DNA of 32,664 bases, taken from NCBI RefSeq assembly GCF_014650655.1, contig NZ_BMVJ01000005.1, positions 100,263-132,926 on the forward strand, written 5' to 3'. Position 1 is the stretch's first letter, and each line of letters opens with the position of its first letter. Below, one piece after another: positions 31,125 to 32,664 of this stretch. Below the pieces are notes generated by a model, which was not told the DNA's origin, did not search any database, and saw only the letters and a list, made by a program, of their open reading frames with translations. The position numbers and the translations under genes are program-made. Source of the DNA: Streptomyces anandii JCM 4720. Lineage in GTDB: Bacteria; Actinomycetota; Actinomycetes; Streptomycetales; Streptomycetaceae.

Positions 31125-31915
31125 CCCGGCGGTACGCCTTCTTCGACCTCGACGGAACCCTGCTCGCCGAGAAGAGCATGCTCGGCTTCTGGCAGCACTG
31201 GTCGGCACTGGCCGCCCGCGAGGGCCGCACACCTCCTCCGCCGCGCACCACGGGCGCGGACCGTGAGACCCTGAACCGGGCGTACTTCGCCCACTTCGCG
31301 GGCGTCCCGCTCGCACGCTTCCGTACGGCCGCACGGCAGTGGTACGCGCACTACCGCCGCCGGCCCGACGCCTACCTGGTCGGCCCGTTGGACGCCCTGG
31401 CCCGGCACCGCGCCCTGGGGCACGAGGTCGTGCTCGTCACCGGCTCCGGCGCGGTCCTGGTCGAACCCGTCGCCGAGGATCTCGGCGTGCGACGGGTCCT
31501 GGCCACCGAGCAAGTGACCGACGACGAGGGGACGCTCACCGGTGAGGTGCGCCGCTCGATGATCGGAGCGGCGAAGGAGGAGGCCGTCGTCGGTCTGATC
31601 GAACGCGCGGGAGTGCGCGCCGGGGACTGCTTCGCCTACGGCGACCACGCCAGCGACCTGCCGATGCTGTCCCTGGTGGGGCATGCCGTGGTCGTGGGCG
31701 ACGACCCGGTACTGGCCGCGCGTGCGGCCGCCCGCGGCTGGCGCTCGCTGCCGGCGCACAGGGGTCCGCACCCGGGTGGTGTGACCGTCCCTGGAAAAAA
31801 TACCTTCGAGCGGGTATGTTATTCGCGTGCTCCGGAAACCAGGGGAGACAGAGCGGATGCGGTCACAGGACACCTGCCACGAGCCGGACACCGTACGAAC
31901 GGTCCGGGCGCCTGA
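31121..31915 (+). CDS. HAD-superfamily phosphatase (SerB/HAD-IB type)
   Basis: A 264-residue phosphatase. All four HAD motifs are present: I FFDLDGTLL (Asp9 nucleophile, Asp11), II VLVTGSG (Thr106), III Lys151 in GAAKEEAV, and IV GDHASDLPML (Asp174, Asp178). Such HAD-IB enzymes hydrolyse small phosphate esters such as phosphoserine. In the A-factor route the AfsA product is a phosphorylated butenolide that must be dephosphorylated, so this enzyme may supply that step. The ATG overlaps the leader stop. The last 40 residues lie beyond the HAD core and are read through ARE D, an unusual overlap of coding sequence and operator. Confidence 0.85.
   Translation: MTRRYAFFDLDGTLLAEKSMLGFWQHWSALAAREGRTPPPPRTTGADRETLNRAYFAHFAGVPLARFRTAARQWYAHYRRRPDAYLVGPLDALARHRALGHEVVLVTGSGAVLVEPVAEDLGVRRVLATEQVTDDEGTLTGEVRRSMIGAAKEEAVVGLIERAGVRAGDCFAYGDHASDLPMLSLVGHAVVVGDDPVLAARAAARGWRSLPAHRGPHPGGVTVPGKNTFERVCYSRAPETRGDRADAVTGHLPRAGHRTNGPGA
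31799..31818. promoter_or_regulatory. ARE palindrome D, inside the phosphatase 3' end
   Basis: ATACC (31800-31804) and GGTAT (31813-31817) with an 8-nt spacer beginning TTCG match the other three sites, and the flanks AAA and GTTAT also fit. It lies within the last 40 codons of the HAD gene and 155-173 nt before the regulator at 31973. It probably controls a promoter for that regulator; it may also act as a roadblock on the phosphatase transcript. Confidence 0.85.
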
Positions 31916-31972
31916 CGGGCGACCCGCTCACCGCCTCGCCCCACCGAGGCTGTGCGAAAGGCAGCAGACGGC

Positions 31973-32664
31973 ATGAGTGCACCGACCATCGGGCCCCAGG
32001 CCCTCAGGCTCTTCGCGTACGCGTCGGCCCGCGGCGACTGGACGGTGCGCAGCGCCTGCGAGCAACTCGCCACCAGCGTCGAGGAGGTGGAGCAGGCCCG
32101 CCGCCAGCTCCTCGGACTCGGCCTGCTCGTCGAGACGCCCCGCGGCACCGGCGCGGCCGACGGCACGGAGACCGCCGGCGAGCACACGGCCCGCGCCACC
32201 GCGCCCGAGGCCGCCCTGCTCAGGCTGCTCACGGCCGAGGAGGAGGCCGCCGCGGAACTCACCGAGCAGATACGCCGCACCCGCGAGCGCATCGGCGCGG
32301 TGCGGGAGGTGTTCCTGCCCCTGCACACCGCCCGCGGTGCGGGCCCCGGTGTCGAGGTGGTGACCGGCCGGGCCAACATCGCCCGGGTGCTCGGCGACCT
32401 CGCCGACGTGGCCACCTCCGAGATCCTGAGCACCCACCCCGGTGCCGTCCTGCCGCCCGCCGTCCTCGCGGAGGGGCTGGAGCGCGATCTGCGGGTGCTC
32501 GGCCGGGGAGTGTCGGTGCGCAGCATCCACCTGCGGCCGATGACCCGGATCACGCACGGGACGACCCACCTTCAGCGACTGCGGGACGCCGGCGCCCAGG
32601 TGCGGATCGCCAGCATCCTTCCCTTCCGTTTCGTCCTGGTCGACCGTGTGCAGGCCCTGGTGCC
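31973..32664 (+). CDS. TrmB/LuxR-like transcriptional regulator (3' end outside window)
   Basis: At least 230 residues are seen and no stop occurs before the window edge. The N-terminus is a winged helix (LFAYASARGDWTVRSACEQL, ATSVEEVEQARRQLLGLGLL). It is followed by a helical linker (EEEAAAELTEQIRRTRERIG) and a TrmB-like domain (GVEVVTGRANIARVLGDLAD and beyond). In Streptomyces this layout usually continues to a C-terminal LuxR-type helix-turn-helix, not visible here. The ATG at 31973 has GAAAGG about 11 nt upstream. ARE D lies upstream, so the regulator may be released by the signal and then switch on the biosynthetic operon. Confidence 0.75.
   Translation, partial: MSAPTIGPQALRLFAYASARGDWTVRSACEQLATSVEEVEQARRQLLGLGLLVETPRGTGAADGTETAGEHTARATAPEAALLRLLTAEEEAAAELTEQIRRTRERIGAVREVFLPLHTARGAGPGVEVVTGRANIARVLGDLADVATSEILSTHPGAVLPPAVLAEGLERDLRVLGRGVSVRSIHLRPMTRITHGTTHLQRLRDAGAQVRIASILPFRFVLVDRVQALV

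Overview
The window is chromosomal DNA of a high-GC actinomycete, almost certainly Streptomyces or a close relative such as Kitasatospora. The evidence is a very high GC content with strong third-position bias, many GTG starts with GTGA/ATGA stop-start overlaps, rare TTA codons in two genes (a regulator and a biosynthetic gene), and a gamma-butyrolactone (GBL) type signalling locus with AfsA-like synthases, ArpA/ScbR-like receptors and four autoregulatory-element (ARE) palindromes. I see no tRNA, rRNA, CRISPR array, transposase or phage gene.

The left part (1-17039) is a patchwork of small regulator-target modules: a secreted alpha/beta hydrolase divergent from an ArsR-type regulator; a second hydrolase; a PLP decarboxylase divergent from a MarR regulator with a tandem operator; an orphan discoidin-like protein behind a LacI-type palindrome; a lipoprotein; two small overlapping genes (one a zinc-ribbon protein); an MMPL exporter divergent from a TetR gene around a 30-bp symmetric operator; an LmeA-like protein; an EamA/DMT transporter; a small secreted protein with a duplicated motif; VOC and muconolactone-isomerase-like proteins; a flavoprotein disulfide-reductase homologue; and a SnoaL-like protein divergent from a PadR regulator around a compound palindrome.

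The most interesting region is 17183-26393. It is a tight operon of seven genes: a PEP-synthase/rifampin-phosphotransferase-like dikinase (TTG start, one TTA codon), a nucleotidyltransferase, a thioester-reductase-like SDR, a nucleoside-diphosphate-kinase-like protein, an AfsA-like double-hotdog synthase, a UbiA-family membrane transferase and a nitroreductase-like flavoprotein. Six of the seven genes overlap the stop codon of the gene before or after them. I do not recognise this set as any named pathway. It looks able to assemble, phosphorylate or nucleotidylate, reduce and perhaps prenylate an acyl-derived small molecule.

Immediately downstream (26971-32664) lies a GBL-type control and synthesis module: two TetR-family receptor homologues on the minus strand, then a second AfsA homologue, an acyl-CoA-dehydrogenase-fold flavoprotein, a 22-codon leader ORF coupled to a HAD phosphatase, and the start of a TrmB/LuxR-like regulator that runs off the window. 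Four AREs lie at 27709, 28406, 28502 and 31799: upstream of receptor 1, receptor 2, the second AfsA gene, and (inside the phosphatase gene) the terminal regulator. The simplest reading is a signalling-molecule locus in which the right half makes and senses a butanolide/butenolide-type signal and the left operon makes either a modified version of it or a separate product under its control.
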